Position numbers and translations under genes: made by a program
The notes under the pieces: model-generated
Seen by the model: only the letters and a program-made list of their open reading frames with translations
Told to the model about the DNA's origin: nothing
Databases searched by the model: none
NCBI GenBank assembly: GCA_008360975.2
Contig: CM039199.1
Coordinates: 682,001 to 746,000, forward strand
Reading direction: 5' to 3'
Length of the DNA stretch: 64,000 nucleotides
DNA from: Lichenostomus cassidix
Lineage: Eukaryota; Chordata; Aves; Passeriformes; Meliphagidae
Shown here: one piece after another, positions 47,525 to 59,047 of the stretch
Numbering within the stretch: the first letter of the stretch is position 1
How the letters are laid out: each line of letters opens with the position of its first letter

Positions 47525-50500
47525 ATAAACTGTCCCCCTAAAAATTTGGACTCCAAAGGCTTTTTGTACTCTGATATTTTTCTTTATTTTGGCTGTACCA
47601 GCATGTGGTGGAAGGTTCTACACTGCAGCATGATCCCTCATGCTGAAATTGTGCCTGGTGTCAAGATCTGAGATCCTGTTAGGAAAAACTTTCAGTGGAC
47701 AGATTGTTGTTCTTTTAGAGCCCATCTGCCTCTGTCATAGGACATTGAACCAGAGTGGTGTCAGGCCTGTGCCATGGAAATTGAATGGAAATCTCGGGGT
47801 TTTCATCCTTTGCAATGACCCATGTTTCTCCTTGGTCTGTTTTGTTTATTCCAGCTTTTTTCCCTGTGTATCCAGGGATGAACAGTGGGAGGACAACAAG
47901 TTTTCCTGAGGATTCCCAGGGTTTTTCCATGTGTTTGTTTCCCTGTTTTTAACCCGAATCCTTCCAAGTCAAGAGGACTAAGAGACAACATGCTCCATGT
48001 TTTCTAATGCGACATTTTCAAAGTTGCCTTTCAATCATGAGGAAGCCGCAGAGATACTGAGGATAACAAGAACTGTGAGGTTTTATGTGGATGATTTCTG
48101 TTTATTTAATAGAAGTCCTCAATTTATTACATTTGACTCATGGCACCACTGGTCTAAGTTGGGTTCAGAGGTTTTGACCTTTCAAGTAAAAAAGAAATGT
48201 TGAGTGATTGGACTGCCTGAATGTTTGTAGGTGTCCAGTAACAGTCATTAATGTAAATTAGCTATATATTTCATTAACTAAGCCAAAAGTTACACTCTGG
48301 CCAAATGCTGACAAAGAAAAAATCCCTGTCTGAATTAGATCAAAGGAATTAAAATAAGAACTGCTCAATGGTAGCAATTAATGAACTGTAACTAACTGAG
48401 AAAGTTCTTCTAGGAGCAAAGCACCAAGAAAGGATTGGTTTGGTCTGTAAATGCTCTGAACACACAATTTGCATTATCCTCCACCATTAATTTGTCTGAA
48501 CATCCTTGAGGTGTGACCTATGTGCCCTCCAGGCTGCAAATGCTCCTCAGCTGTGCTGCACCGAGGAGAGTCTCTCCAGGTCTCCTGCGCTCTCACTGCC
48601 AGACCCAGCCATTCCCTCAGGAGCTTCATGTCACCAAAAGATTTTGATCTACAGGTTCCTCTCTCTGAGTACTCTAGCACTGTCTGGGAGGTAATTTTTA
48701 TGAAATGTTTTTACTTCTTGAAAATACCAATGTGAAACTATAAAAAAAGTAATTTAAATAACATAACTCTCAAACAGTGGGTGAAAAAGGTTTTTTTATA
48801 AAAAAGTGTTTAATATGGTTGTTTATAAAAGCAAAACTGGGAAGTGTGTGTGCAAGAAAGGCTAAATAGATGTGGACTTATAAAGAAAAAAAACATGAAC
48901 CGACTTGTTTCCTTTGCTTTGGGATAAAGATTTTAAAAGACAGTGTACAGCCTGGGAAAAGAAATTCTTTTTCATCCCTGGTAATAATATTTCTGTAATA
49001 TTTTTAATCATCAAATTAGGCCTGCTAACAAAGGGCAGAGTCTCCCACTCTGAATTGAATCCGCAATGCTGATATGGAACAAGATGTCAAGACTTACCAA
49101 CTACCAAAAAGAGTCCTTGGAGGTAGAGGTGCTGCAGTTCAGGTCCTTACCCTTTCCCTGTGTGCTCCAGCAGCGGTTTCTGCCATCTCATCCTGGCAAG
49201 AGATATTTTAAAGGTACCATTTGTAATGTGGTATTGTTTTCCAGTATAGAAAATGCCAGATCAGAAAGAAGTTTCTTCAGCTGACCATCTAGCTTGGATT
49301 CACTCAATCAAGCATCATTCATCTTAATTTCTTCAACAGAGGAAATTTTAAAACTACAGAAGGGAGATAGGAAAAACCAAACAAAAAAGAAACCAATGAA
49401 GGAAGCTGACTTTATGGAGGTGACTTAACCAGTTTTACCAAGGCTTTCATTCCTCATGTTTCTATATGATGACTGGGTTTCTTTCCTAACTGATACATAT
49501 GAAAAAATCTAAATTAGCTTACCTGTAATATCAAAATCACTAGGTTTTCCTCTGCTTACAGTAAATATAACTGCAAATACTCAAAATGTATCTGTAATAT
49601 AATAGTTTGCCAAAATCTCATTGAACAATGTCAGAATCCTGGATCATACCACATTCTTTCCTTTCTGTCTCCCAAACATTGCTTTCATCCAGTTTCCTGA
49701 TGCAGATTTTTATCACCTTCATGTGGTATCTTTTCCCTTACAACACCACATCAATGATAAAACAATTGATACTGGATTTCTCATACGAGAACAACCCCAC
49801 AGGCTTGGGGAGTTCAGATGTGTGTGGAGATTGAGTCTGAAAGCCTTTGAATTTGGATTTCCCAAGACACTGTTGTGTTTTGTTTACATTTCCTATTTCC
49901 TGTCAGAGTGTTTTCTGACTTTCTCTTCAGGAGAAAAAAAGGGAGTGTAAGACATAAACTAAAAGGTATTGTAAATTGTCAGCTGCTGCCAGGAGGCAGC
50001 CTTGTGCTGATCCCCTGTGCCTGCAGCCAGGTTTCTCCTTCTCTGTGCTCCACCTGAGAGCATTTCACTCTTCTGGCCCATGGGGTTTCTTCAAATTTCT
50101 AATTGCCCCTCAAGTGCCATTCATTCCTAGGGTTCTCTTCCAAATCCCCTTCCTCTACCTGCAAGATTAAGTACAAAGCCTTGGAGATGGATGGCCCCTC
50201 TACACGACACAATAGTTTTTTAATTTGACATTAAACACAGTGAGAGCTGTTAAAGTGCAGGCCAGGGGAGATGTGTACAAGCTGTCCTTCCGAAAGTGTT
50301 ACACAATCACTCCAGTCTCCTGCCCTAGACCTGTGTGCCACCTTGCTGCAGAAACTATGGAGATGCACTTTCAACCTGTCTTATTCTTTCACTGTCAATA
50401 TCCAGAAACAATTTTTAACCTGTAGATCTTTCCCTTCCCCCTATGGAAGAAACTAGAAGGGGAGCTAGGGAACCCCACAGCTTAGCCATTTGACTTTGCA

Positions 50501-51360
50501 TCATTGCAGCAATCTCAGTGGGAGCTATTTGATCAAAATTTTAACAGACTCATGTTCCTATATTTCCAACACAGGTACTGGAAAGACATTGTTAAATAAT
50601 GTGCCTGCATTTCATATGGTTTCTTCTGAAGTCTCTAATCAATAAAATGTTCTTTAGATCAATACAGATGTTATTTCACTGCTTGGAGCCATTTGTAAGT
50701 ATGTGATGGAGGTAGTTACAGCCTAGTCAGTGCATAGTAAGGATAGCTCTTGGGCATGACGCAGTTATAGTTCCACTCATACACAGCAGGTATCAATATA
50801 AAATTGGACACACCGGCATAAAATCACAACGTCCTCTCTGCCAAGCAACTCCAGATAAGCTACACTGGGGGAACGAGGGCTGAGTGTGTTTAACACTGTG
50901 TTTTGTTCCCTATCAACAATGTCAGCAAAAGAATTTTGCAGATTTATGTTGATTGTTGTATCAGTAAACTGTGTCATAGTCCCTTGCTGAAAGGATGTTT
51001 GTAAAATGTGTCTGGTGCCTTGGTAATGGAAAATCTAGAGGATAATTCTAATTCTGCCAGCTCATTTAAAACTAGATGAGTTTTAAGCTTATGGGTGGAA
51101 AGTTTGGACATTGCTGATGGTAAGACGCTGTTGCCACAGTAATGTTGGTGCAAATAACACATAAAGTGCTGCTGAATGAAGGCTGGAAGATATTAGAACC
51201 CTGTTTGTAATAATGTTTAAACTCTGGGATATAGCTTGTGCCTTCAAAGTATTATACAAACTGAATAATTAACCATTTGGGTTGGCAAAGTAGGTATTTT
51301 GAAATAAAACCCCCAGGTCATGGGCAGGTCTAGCAGTTTTCATTTCTTCTTGTGTCAGGT
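47525..51360. other. Unique AT-rich DNA, no gene seen
   Basis: No exon, RNA gene or clear repeat. Open frames such as 49621-49950 (109 codons, plus) are unrecognised and compete with overlapping frames. Confidence 0.5.
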
Positions 51361-51398
51361 CTAAGTAGACTTGGACTGTCTAAGCAGACTTAGACTGC
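51361..51398 (+). repeat. 19-bp tandem duplication, two diverged copies
   Basis: CTAAGTAGACTTGGACTGT at 51361-51379 is followed directly by CTAAGCAGACTTAGACTGC at 51380-51398, 16 of 19 bases identical. It is an old local duplication with no obvious role. Confidence 0.85.
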
Positions 51399-53712
51399 CT
51401 GCTGGCAGCAACCCTGACTTTCTGAAGAGGTCAGTGTCTGTGTTGAGCCAGCTCATGCCTATTTTTGATCTCTGCACTCTAAGCCATGCAATAAAATCTT
51501 TGCATGCATCAATAGCAAACTACGGGACTAGTCTGCCACAGTATCTAAAAAGTTCTCAAATGTGGCTGCCAGACAGGAGTGTGATGAGTGAAGCCCAGGG
51601 GAGATGGGGAGCATTGTCTCACAGATACAGGGGCCAGGCCAGAGGATCTGGGGCTGCACCAGGACAGGCCCCGACAGGCTGTGCCAGGGGCATTGTTACA
51701 ACAGTAATTAGGCATGCCAGAGTTATGCAGGAACACTGACTGTCTTCCAAGTGCTTAATTTTGCTATCAATTTTAATTTTCATATTAATTGCCATTAGTT
51801 AAACTGATGTAATGAGCCTAGAGTGGCAGATAAAAATGACAATGGGAGTGAGTGTGAATTCTGACTCCAGCTAGTGGAAGTAGCAGCTTGTTAGTGGAGG
51901 TCTCTATGGGCTATCAGCAAACTCACAGTTAAAGCCTCAATTCAGCTTCAGTTTCAGTCTCTTCCTGTTGTGTTTTGAAACCACTGAATCCCTCAGACAA
52001 GTAATTGTTCATTTTGGTGCAAACTCTATGCATTCAGAGTCAAATCTCCTGTTTTCAAACCCAATTAGGAGATGGTAATTACCTGTGGGACTTGGGGTTT
52101 TGTTTGTCTGCCGGGGCAATGCAGATATTCTGTTTGTGTCTCCCATTCTAGTTATCAATAAAACACTAGAGCAAAACAGTGTTTTCCTCTCGGTGTTTTC
52201 AGGCAGTGTTATGCCAAATGAAGGCAATATTATGTGATTGCATGTGTTTGGGAATAATCATGCAAGCTATTAGTAATCATGCCTCACTGTTCTCCAGCAC
52301 TGCTCACCCAAGGTTTTGTGTCTTTGACACACAAGTAACTGTGTGATAATTCCCATCACAACCCCTCAAATGGTGGGGCTGAGGTCATTGGGCAGCCAGT
52401 GACGCAGTCAGAAGATGAATGCAATCTCTTGAGCTTCACTACAGCTGTACTTCTGTGAACTCAGACTTTCTGAAAAACATGTCTATAGCATATTCTCTAC
52501 CTTGGTATAAAGCAGCCACTCCAACTCAAGGACAAGCTGAGCAGAGGAAGGATATTGCTAAGTATCTGTTCAGTAAAGGAGACCTGCAGAACATGAAAAG
52601 TGCACAGAAGAGTGGATTGGGAGTCTTTTGTGATATAGTCAGCACACAGTTGCCAACCACTCTAGTAGGTGAGAAGAGATATTCTCAACTCTCAATATAA
52701 TTTCCAAAGGGCAGAAAAGGCGGTTGTCAGCTCTTTTTATCTCTGGATGAGGATTTCCTCTTCATCTTCCCCTTCATAATGGTCCCAGCCCTGGTGAGGC
52801 TGAGAGTGTTAAGGAAGAGAATTGCTTCAAATATGCAGGTGTCTTTGAAAAAAGAGAACACTTGCCATGTGGCTACCTATCCATTTGAAAATAATTTCTT
52901 CCTCAGTGTGCTGATTAACTGCTGAGATTGTCAGGAACTGTGGTGATCTTTGTCCTACAAAGCAAATTTAGCACATTTACTGCTGCTGCAAACAGGCCAG
53001 GAGTTTATAAAATTTATTGGTAATAAACACTATTTGAATTTGTTAGTTTTGTTCTTTTCCTTCTCCTAAGACTTGTGGTGAGCTTGGACTTGTGATGAGC
53101 CTGGAACAAAGGTAATCATTACTGGGACCAGAATAAATGTGAATTGAGCAATAAAGTTACACCACCAGGTGTCTAAATGTCTGAAACAGGTCTAAATGTT
53201 TGAATGCCAGTTCATTGTTTTACTGTTGAAATTGCAGAGCATATAAATAAAAACAATCAGCAAAGAATTTTGTTCAGCTGTGAGATTTCCTGTTGCCCCT
53301 GCTTTCAAGCATGCTGGAAATCAGAACAGCTGCCCTAGCCTGCTCCTGCTATTAGTCCTAGTAAGAATCAGATTCTGACCATGGAGATGAAAGAATAGTT
53401 CTGTATTTGGCATGGTGACTGAGCAGGGATTCATGATGTAGGGAACTGTCCTTGCATCTGTTTTACCAAAATCTGTGGCCCCCGGTTTTGCAAGCCAATA
53501 TGCAAACAGCACACATGCTTTTTGTACATTACTGCACAGAGCTGATATCAACAGAAATTAGAATTTCAGGGATACCATCCTGGAGAGAATTGTGTTGCTG
53601 TGACTCTTCTCCCTCCCTTCACATTTCCCCAGCCTCAGCTACATAGTTCAGTTGTGTACTGAGGCACAAAGTCATCTTTGCTGTTGACCTTCTCCCTTGT
53701 GTACATCATTAC
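51399..53712. other. Unique DNA, no gene seen
   Basis: A 122-codon plus-strand open frame (51371-51739) is unrecognised. Bases 51740-51850 are a TTAATTTT/ATTAATTGCC-rich block listed as a candidate regulatory element. Nothing else could be supported. Confidence 0.5.
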
Positions 53713-53840
53713 CCTGAGACTGGCTCAGGTGCTAATAATGCCACGGTAGAGGGTTCAGTCCCTGTGTGGGCCATTCACCAAGAGTTGGACTTCATGATCC
53801 TCCTGAGTGCCTTCCAACTCAGAATATTCTGTGATTCGGT
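53713..53840 (+). mobile_element. tRNA-Ile-derived SINE with CR1 tail (TguSINE1-like)
   Basis: The 5' part reads GGCTCAG, GTGCTAATAATGCC, GAGGGTTCAGTCCC, GTGGGCCA. That is a tRNA-Ile-like molecule: box-A core, anticodon loop with AAT, box B (53752-53761) and acceptor-stem end GGGCCA. About a dozen bases of the D-loop are missing between GGCTCAG and GTGCTAAT. The 3' part (AAGAGTTGGACTT, CATGATCC, CCTTCCAACTCAG, AATATTCTGTGATTC) is a CR1 3' tail. A tRNA head joined to a CR1 tail is the design of the finch family TguSINE1, mobilised in trans by CR1. The truncated, deleted head means this copy is old and probably not transcribed. Confidence 0.8.
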
Positions 53841-54283
53841 GTCTGAGAGGAGGGAGACCCAAAAGGAATCTGTGCAGAGGAGATTCTTAGGTTGACTGAG
53901 GCACATCTTGGGTGCAGTCAATATGCCCTTCTCCCTTGTTTTACAAGGAACATGCTAATTTTGAAGGCAAGAAGTGCCAGGCAGAACAATACAGATACTT
54001 GACAAAAAGCTTGAAGAAAGAATGGTAAAATTGGATACCTTAACTTAGGTTAAGTGAATTCCTTTAAACCAAAGACTTAGTGTATATTGGTCCAGTGATT
54101 GCAGAGGACCCCTGAACTGGGCCAGGCAATCTTCCTGGTATGGAGTATTATTAGCTCCTTCCTTGGGGGACATTCACATGAATGAGAGAGCATTTCTCAG
54201 TTCAGATCACCTTCAATATTGTAGTAGTAGCTGTCAGCCCGCCAGGTTTAAGGCTAAGCAAGAGATGTAAATTGATGACAGAA
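53841..54283. other. Unique spacer between SINE and CR1
   Basis: AT-rich DNA of about 440 bp with no gene or repeat that I can recognise. Confidence 0.55.
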
Positions 54284-54921
54284 ATCGCAGAATCACAGAA
54301 CATGCTGAGTTGGAAGGGACCACAAGGATCATTGAGTCCAACTCCTGGCCCAGCACAGCACCATCCCCAAGAGTCACACCATGTGCCTGAGTATTGACCA
54401 AATGATTCTTGCTCTCTGTCAGGCTTGCTGCTGTGAACGCTGCACTGGTGAGCCTGTTCCAGTGCCCAACCACCCCTCTGGGGGAAGAACCTACTTCTAA
54501 TATCCAGCCTAAACCTGCCCTGACAGAGCTTCAGCCATTCCCTTGGCTCACTGGGCACACAAGATCAGTGTCCCTGCTCTTCCCCTCATGGGGGAGTTGC
54601 AGACTGCAAGGAGGTCTCCCCTCAGTCTCTTCTTCTCCAGCTGAACAGACCAAGTGCCCTCAGCAGCTCCTCACATGGCTTTCCCTCAAGGCCCTTGACC
54701 ATCCTCGTAGCTTCCTTTGGACACTCTCTAATATGTTGATGTCTTTCTTACATTGTGGTGCCCAAACCCACACACAGCACTCCCAGCCTGAGGCCACCCC
54801 AGGTCAGAGCAGAACAGGACAGTCCCCTCCCTGGCCAGAATGGCTACTGGGCCTGGTGCCCCCCAGGACAGGGATGTCCCTCCTGGCTCCAGGGCATTGC
54901 TGACTCAGATCCATCTGGCCA

Positions 54922-55404
54922 TCAGCCAGAATCCCCAGATCGCTTTTTGTGGTGCTGCTTTCCAGCCTCTCCTTCCCCAGTCTGTACACACATCCAGGGT
55001 TGCCCCATCCCAGGTGCAGAATTCGGCACTTTCCCTTGTTGGACTTCATATGGTTGGTGATTGCTGAGCCCTCTGATTTGTTCGAGGTGTCTCTTCAGGG
55101 CCTGTCTGCCTTTGAGGGAGTCAACAGCTCCTCCCAATTTTGTATAACCTGCAAACATACTTTGTATCTGTTCAAGTCCTGCATCCAAGTAATTTATGAA
55201 GATGTTGAAGAGCACAGGACTGAGGATGAAGCCCTGCAGAAGCCCACTGGTCACAGTTTTCCAGTCTGATGTCACCCCATATACTGTAACTGTGCCCGAC
55301 TCATGAGCTTGCGCATCCCATGACATGTTTACCATCTTTGGGATGGACATTTTGTCCAGAAGGATTCCAGGAGAGACAGTATCGAAAGCTTTACTGAAAT
55401 CCAA
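54922..55404 (-). pseudogene. CR1 reverse transcriptase core fragment, inactive
   Basis: A 160-codon open stretch begins inside the palm domain with MDFSKAFDTV (residues 1-10), carries a TSGLLQGFILSPVLFNIFIN block (about residues 52-71) and then FAGYTKLGG (residues 84-92). In active CR1 the latter reads FADDTKLGG, where the two aspartates bind the catalytic metals; here they are replaced by Gly and Tyr, so the enzyme cannot work. The SGVPQG box is also altered to SGLLQG. After about residue 110 the frame drifts from the CR1 pattern; the expected continuation (GKCRILHLGWGNPGCVYRLG) lies in another frame at 55049-54804. The ATG is internal, not a real start. Confidence 0.85.
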
Positions 55405-55534
55405 AAAGATTACTTCACCTTGCTTCCCTTGATCAACCAGCTGTGTTACTTGTCATAGAAGGAAATCATGTTTGATAAACAGGACTTTCCTCTCATGAAG
55501 CTGTGCAGGCTGTGACAGATGACTGCATTGTCTC

Positions 55535-55717
55535 TCAGGTGTTTTCAGTGCCTCCTAGAATAATCTTCTCCATAACTTTACCAGGCACTGAAGTGAGACT
55601 AACAGGCCTGTAATTTCCAGGGTCATCTATCCTGCCCTTCTTGAATACTGGGACAATGTTTGCCAACTTCCAGTCAGCTGGGACCTCTCCAGATACCCAA
55701 GAGTGCTCAAATATCAT
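55535..55717 (-). pseudogene. CR1 reverse transcriptase N-terminal fragment
   Basis: Sixty codons reading SGEVPADWKLANIVPVFKKG and then DDPGNYRPVSLTSVPGKVME match the fingers region of CR1 reverse transcriptase, just upstream of the DFSKAFDTV fragment as expected. The open stretch ends at a stop before the palm domain, so the two pieces are separated by frame breaks. It is part of the same dead LINE and not an independent gene. Confidence 0.85.
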
Positions 55718-55819
55718 TGAGAGAGGTTTTATGATGACATTGGCAGCTCTTTGAGGATTCTTGGATGAATCGCATCAGGCCCCATACATTCATAGGGATC
55801 CAGCTGGAAGAGCAGATCC

Positions 55820-56250
55820 CTATGAGGTCAGGGTTGACTGGGATTTGAACATTCTCACAGTCAAAGTCCTCCAGCTCTGACTGGAGGTCAGAGATACCCT
55901 TGGTCCATCTGAGATGCCCTTGGTCCACTGAGATGCCCTTGGTCCATCATCTGTGTTGAAGACAGAGGCCAATAGAGCATTAAACACCTCTGCCTGGTCC
56001 CTGTTCTTGTTTGTTGGGTGGCCATCCTCATCCTGGAACAGGCCGATCGTATTTTTAAATTGCCTTTTGCTATTAATACAATAGAAAACTCTTTTTATTG
56101 TCCCCCACAGTCCTGGCAGCTTCAGCTCCAGCTGAGCTTTGGCTGCATGAATACAGTGGGGAACAATATCTCTGTATTCTTCCCATGCCACCTGACCTTG
56201 CTTCCACTGGGCATACACCTTCTTTTTTCACCTTATTTCGAAGAGAAGAT
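55820..56250 (-). pseudogene. CR1 linker region between endonuclease and reverse transcriptase
   Basis: The translation contains WKQGQVAWEEYRDIV, then AKAQLELKLPG, FYCINSKRQFKNTIG and DQAEVFNALLASVFNTDD. These are the familiar blocks of CR1 ORF2 between its endonuclease and polymerase domains. A short internal tandem repeat of a GATGCCCTTGGTCCA-type word (plus strand, about 55910-55948) disturbs the following frame, giving repeated W-T-K-G-I-S peptides. Confidence 0.8.
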
Positions 56251-56595
56251 TCCTGTTCAGCCAAGCTGGCCTCCTGCCTCACCAGCTTGACTTTTGATGT
56301 TTGGGAATCACTGCTCCTGTGCCCTTAGGAGGTGATGTTTAACAGGTGACCAGCACCTTCAGAAACATTTTTCCAAGGGACCTTACTCACTAATTCCCTG
56401 AGCATTAGGTCTTCTCTCCTAATGTCCACAGCTGAGGTTTTGCTGCACTTTTCCTCCTGTCTACAGAGATTTTAAACTTGATCACTCTGTGGTTGCTGTG
56501 GCCAAGACAGCACCAAATCTCCACTTAGTTCACAAGATTCTCTCTGTTGACAAGCAGTAGATCAAGGAGGGCATCTTACCAGTCCCTTAGGATCC

Positions 56596-57174
56596 TGTCT
56601 TGGATTACAATGTAAGATGTAACCGAAGGTATGTATTCGATTAATGTACATAATCTGTTAAAATAGGTGGGGCAGTGTTCTTTGTCTTCTCCTTGACCTG
56701 ATAACATCCCACAGGGAAGCAGCAGCGACTCTGTTGGGGGCCATCTCCACTAATGACACCAAGGTGTCATCAAATGATTCATAGATTTGTATTGTCGCAC
56801 TGTGAGATGCTCTGTCCTGAGGGGGGGAACCAAATATTCCTACCCCTATATATTGTAAGGCTTGAAATATCACGGGAGCACTAGCACTGGATTCCCAGAG
56901 GACAAGAGCTCAACAACCACCACAGTACAGCCAGAGAAGGACCAGACCTTTCTACATGATCACTGCTTTGACAAAACCACATTCATCACTCCACTGGCAC
57001 TGCAACCACCATTTCATCGGACAGCTACTGCCACCCTGACAAACAGTGTGTCAGGTCATTCTGACTTTGTCAGTTTAAGCCAGTGTTTCTGTACTATTGC
57101 CTTTATTTTAATTTCCCTATTAAATTGCAGTTCTGATTTGGAATCTCCTGCTGGTTTGTTTTCAAACTAGTACA
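56596..57174 (+). mobile_element. Solo LTR inserted into the CR1
   Basis: The insert begins TGTCTTGGATTACAATG and ends CAAACTAGTACA. It separates CR1 endonuclease pieces that belong together (…LDDIFMEQILR before it and DALLDLLLVN after it on the minus strand). Inside are a TATATATT word (56847-56854), an ATTAAA signal (57119-57124) and a terminal GTTCTGATTTGGAATCTCCTGC-type U5, giving LTR order on the plus strand. Flanks are GATCC (56591-56595) and GATGC (57175-57179), a four-of-five match to a target duplication. A longer match, CCTTAGGATC, occurs at 56585-56594 and 57179-57188, which leaves the exact insertion mechanism open. The boundaries are therefore my best reading, not certain. Confidence 0.65.
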
Positions 57175-57880
57175 GATGCCTTAGGATCTGTTCCATAAAG
57201 ATATCATCCAACTTTTTAGGAATCTTCTAGCCTGGTTTGTACCAGCTGAGTGATGCTCCCAGTTAATTTCTGTCAGGTTGAAGTCCCCGATAAGGACAAG
57301 GGCAATTGGCCTGAAAGTGTGCCTCAAAGAATCATTGTCCTGGCTGGGAGGTCCAGATTAGATTCTCATGGTGACATCTGCATTATTTTTCCGCCCCTCA
57401 ATTCTTATCCAAAGGTGCCAGTGCCAATTGTGAGCTCCAGACATCTGAACTCTTACATAACATACAGTGCCATGGCTCTCCCTCTCCTGCCCTGCCCATC
57501 CCTCCTGAAGAGCCTGGAACCTTCCAACAGGGCACTCCAGTGACAGAACTCATCCCACCAGGTTTCACTTATGACAATGATGCCAAATCTCTGGGACTGG
57601 GACAAAGCCTTGAGGTCCTCTTGTTTGTTCCTCCTGCTGTGTCCATTAGTGTAGAAATAATTCAGGTGTGGTACATTGTAGCCAACACCTCATACTGAAA
57701 CATATTGAGAGATCCCACTAATTCTCCTTTCCTCAAGTTCTGGCATTCCATCCCAATGCTCATCACAGGCCAGCCTAGCTTTGTCCCTTTCCCCCTTCCA
57801 AGCTCATTCAATGCTCTGTCAATGAGCACCACTGGCTCCTGTGCTGAGCTCTTTCTCCCCTCTGAGACAGATGCATATTG

Positions 57881-59003
57881 ACAGGTGTCAATAGAACAGG
57901 TGTTGAGTAGAACATCCCATGGTCAACAAACCCAGAATTTTTCCACTGACACCAATCTCAAAGCCACACAAATTGACCTAATGGTCTACGTCTTCCTATC
58001 AGTATTATTTGTTGTTAACAGAAGAACTGAGGAAATCATCACCTGTGGTCCTGATCCTGCTGCCAATCATCCCTGGGCCCTGAAGTGTCTTTTGATTGCA
58101 CTGGACTTCTCTTTGTTGCTTCGTAAATGAATCACAGTTCGTTTAAACCTGCAGAAGAGCTGCTCTCTTGCTTCCTTCAGACAGGAAAGTCATTCTGCAG
58201 GGTGTGTGGAAGAAGATAACATTCAAGAACCAGGTTTACAAGAGGATCCAGGTGCTGGAGCATGATGAGAGGTTTTGTTCTTTCACATAGAAAATGCTGA
58301 TTGGAACATCAACATTAGCAGAGAAAGGCCCAAATTCACATAAAAATAACACACTTTCTTTAAAAATATGGAATAAACTGCTTCTTCATTTCTTATAGTT
58401 CTCAAGTTAACACCAGATGCTTTTGCCTTAGTCAAATGCAAGTTACTGATCTAAGCCTTGCAGTAAAAGGATTAGGAGTTATGGTCTGTGTGACAAAGAA
58501 ACTGAGACTAGAAAATCTTCTTTGGACTGAAATCTGAAGAATGAGAATTATGTAGCAACATTATTGATCCAATAATGGCAAACAAAAAATAATAGTAACA
58601 TGTTCTTGAACAACTGCCAACTGAAAAAAAAGACAAATTCTTGCTGTCTTATTTGCTATTCAGACATTAGATATGATAAATTACAAAAAGGGTAATATAT
58701 TAGATGTCTTGCTGAATCTCGGCTGGCCACCACTGTGGAGACCCTCTCCAGAAACAGCCCAATCTCAAAACAGAAACAATGTCTGATTTATATGTTCAGA
58801 AGTAGATACAAAAGGTTTTTCCTTTCACCATCAGATGCCTGCTGAACTGTTCAGTGTTGTGTTAGTCTGCTGCTACTTGTCTGTGGCTTTTCCCCCTCAG
58901 GGGAAATTTTGTGAAGGTTGACTTGACTGGAAGCTGAACAATGCCAGAGTAGAGTGAGAAGCAAGTCAGCCTCCTGTATATGTATTTCAGCTGAACCTGA
59001 AAA
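57881..59003. other. Unassigned DNA upstream of the CR1
   Basis: The first 250-300 bases (to about 58150) might be further diverged CR1 5' sequence on the minus strand, but I see no CR1 ORF1 motif. Beyond that there is AT-rich DNA with no recognisable gene or repeat. Confidence 0.45.
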
Positions 59004-59047
59004 TCAAAATTCAAAATCATGGAATCTCAAAATTCAAAAGCATGGAA
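59004..59047 (+). repeat. 23-bp period tandem duplication
   Basis: TCAAAATTCAAAATCATGGAA at 59004-59024 recurs at 59027-59047 with one difference (20 of 21). It is a local, fairly recent duplication. Confidence 0.85.

Larger units (their letters stand above)
54284..57880 (-). mobile_element. Long decayed CR1 LINE, split by an LTR insertion
   Basis: On the minus strand the element runs from about 57880 down to its 3' tail at 54284 (GTTCTGTGATTCTGCGATT). Removing the nested LTR leaves about 3.0 kb, so it lacks the 5' part of a full CR1 (about 4.5 kb), including a recognisable first reading frame. In order it encodes pieces of the apurinic-like endonuclease (SETWWDE at 57570-57550, GDFN at 57288-57277, then SNH near 56495), a linker matching CR1 (WKQGQVAWEEYRD), and reverse transcriptase (VPADWKLANIVPVFKKG, NYRPVSLTS, DFSKAFDTV, LFNIFIN). 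The 3' untranslated part follows. The frame is broken repeatedly by stops and frameshifts. Confidence 0.9.

Noticed and set aside
56862..57170. 102-codon plus-strand open frame inside the nested LTR
   Set aside because: It lies across the R/U5 part of an LTR, where no viral protein is expected, and matches no known protein; treated as chance.
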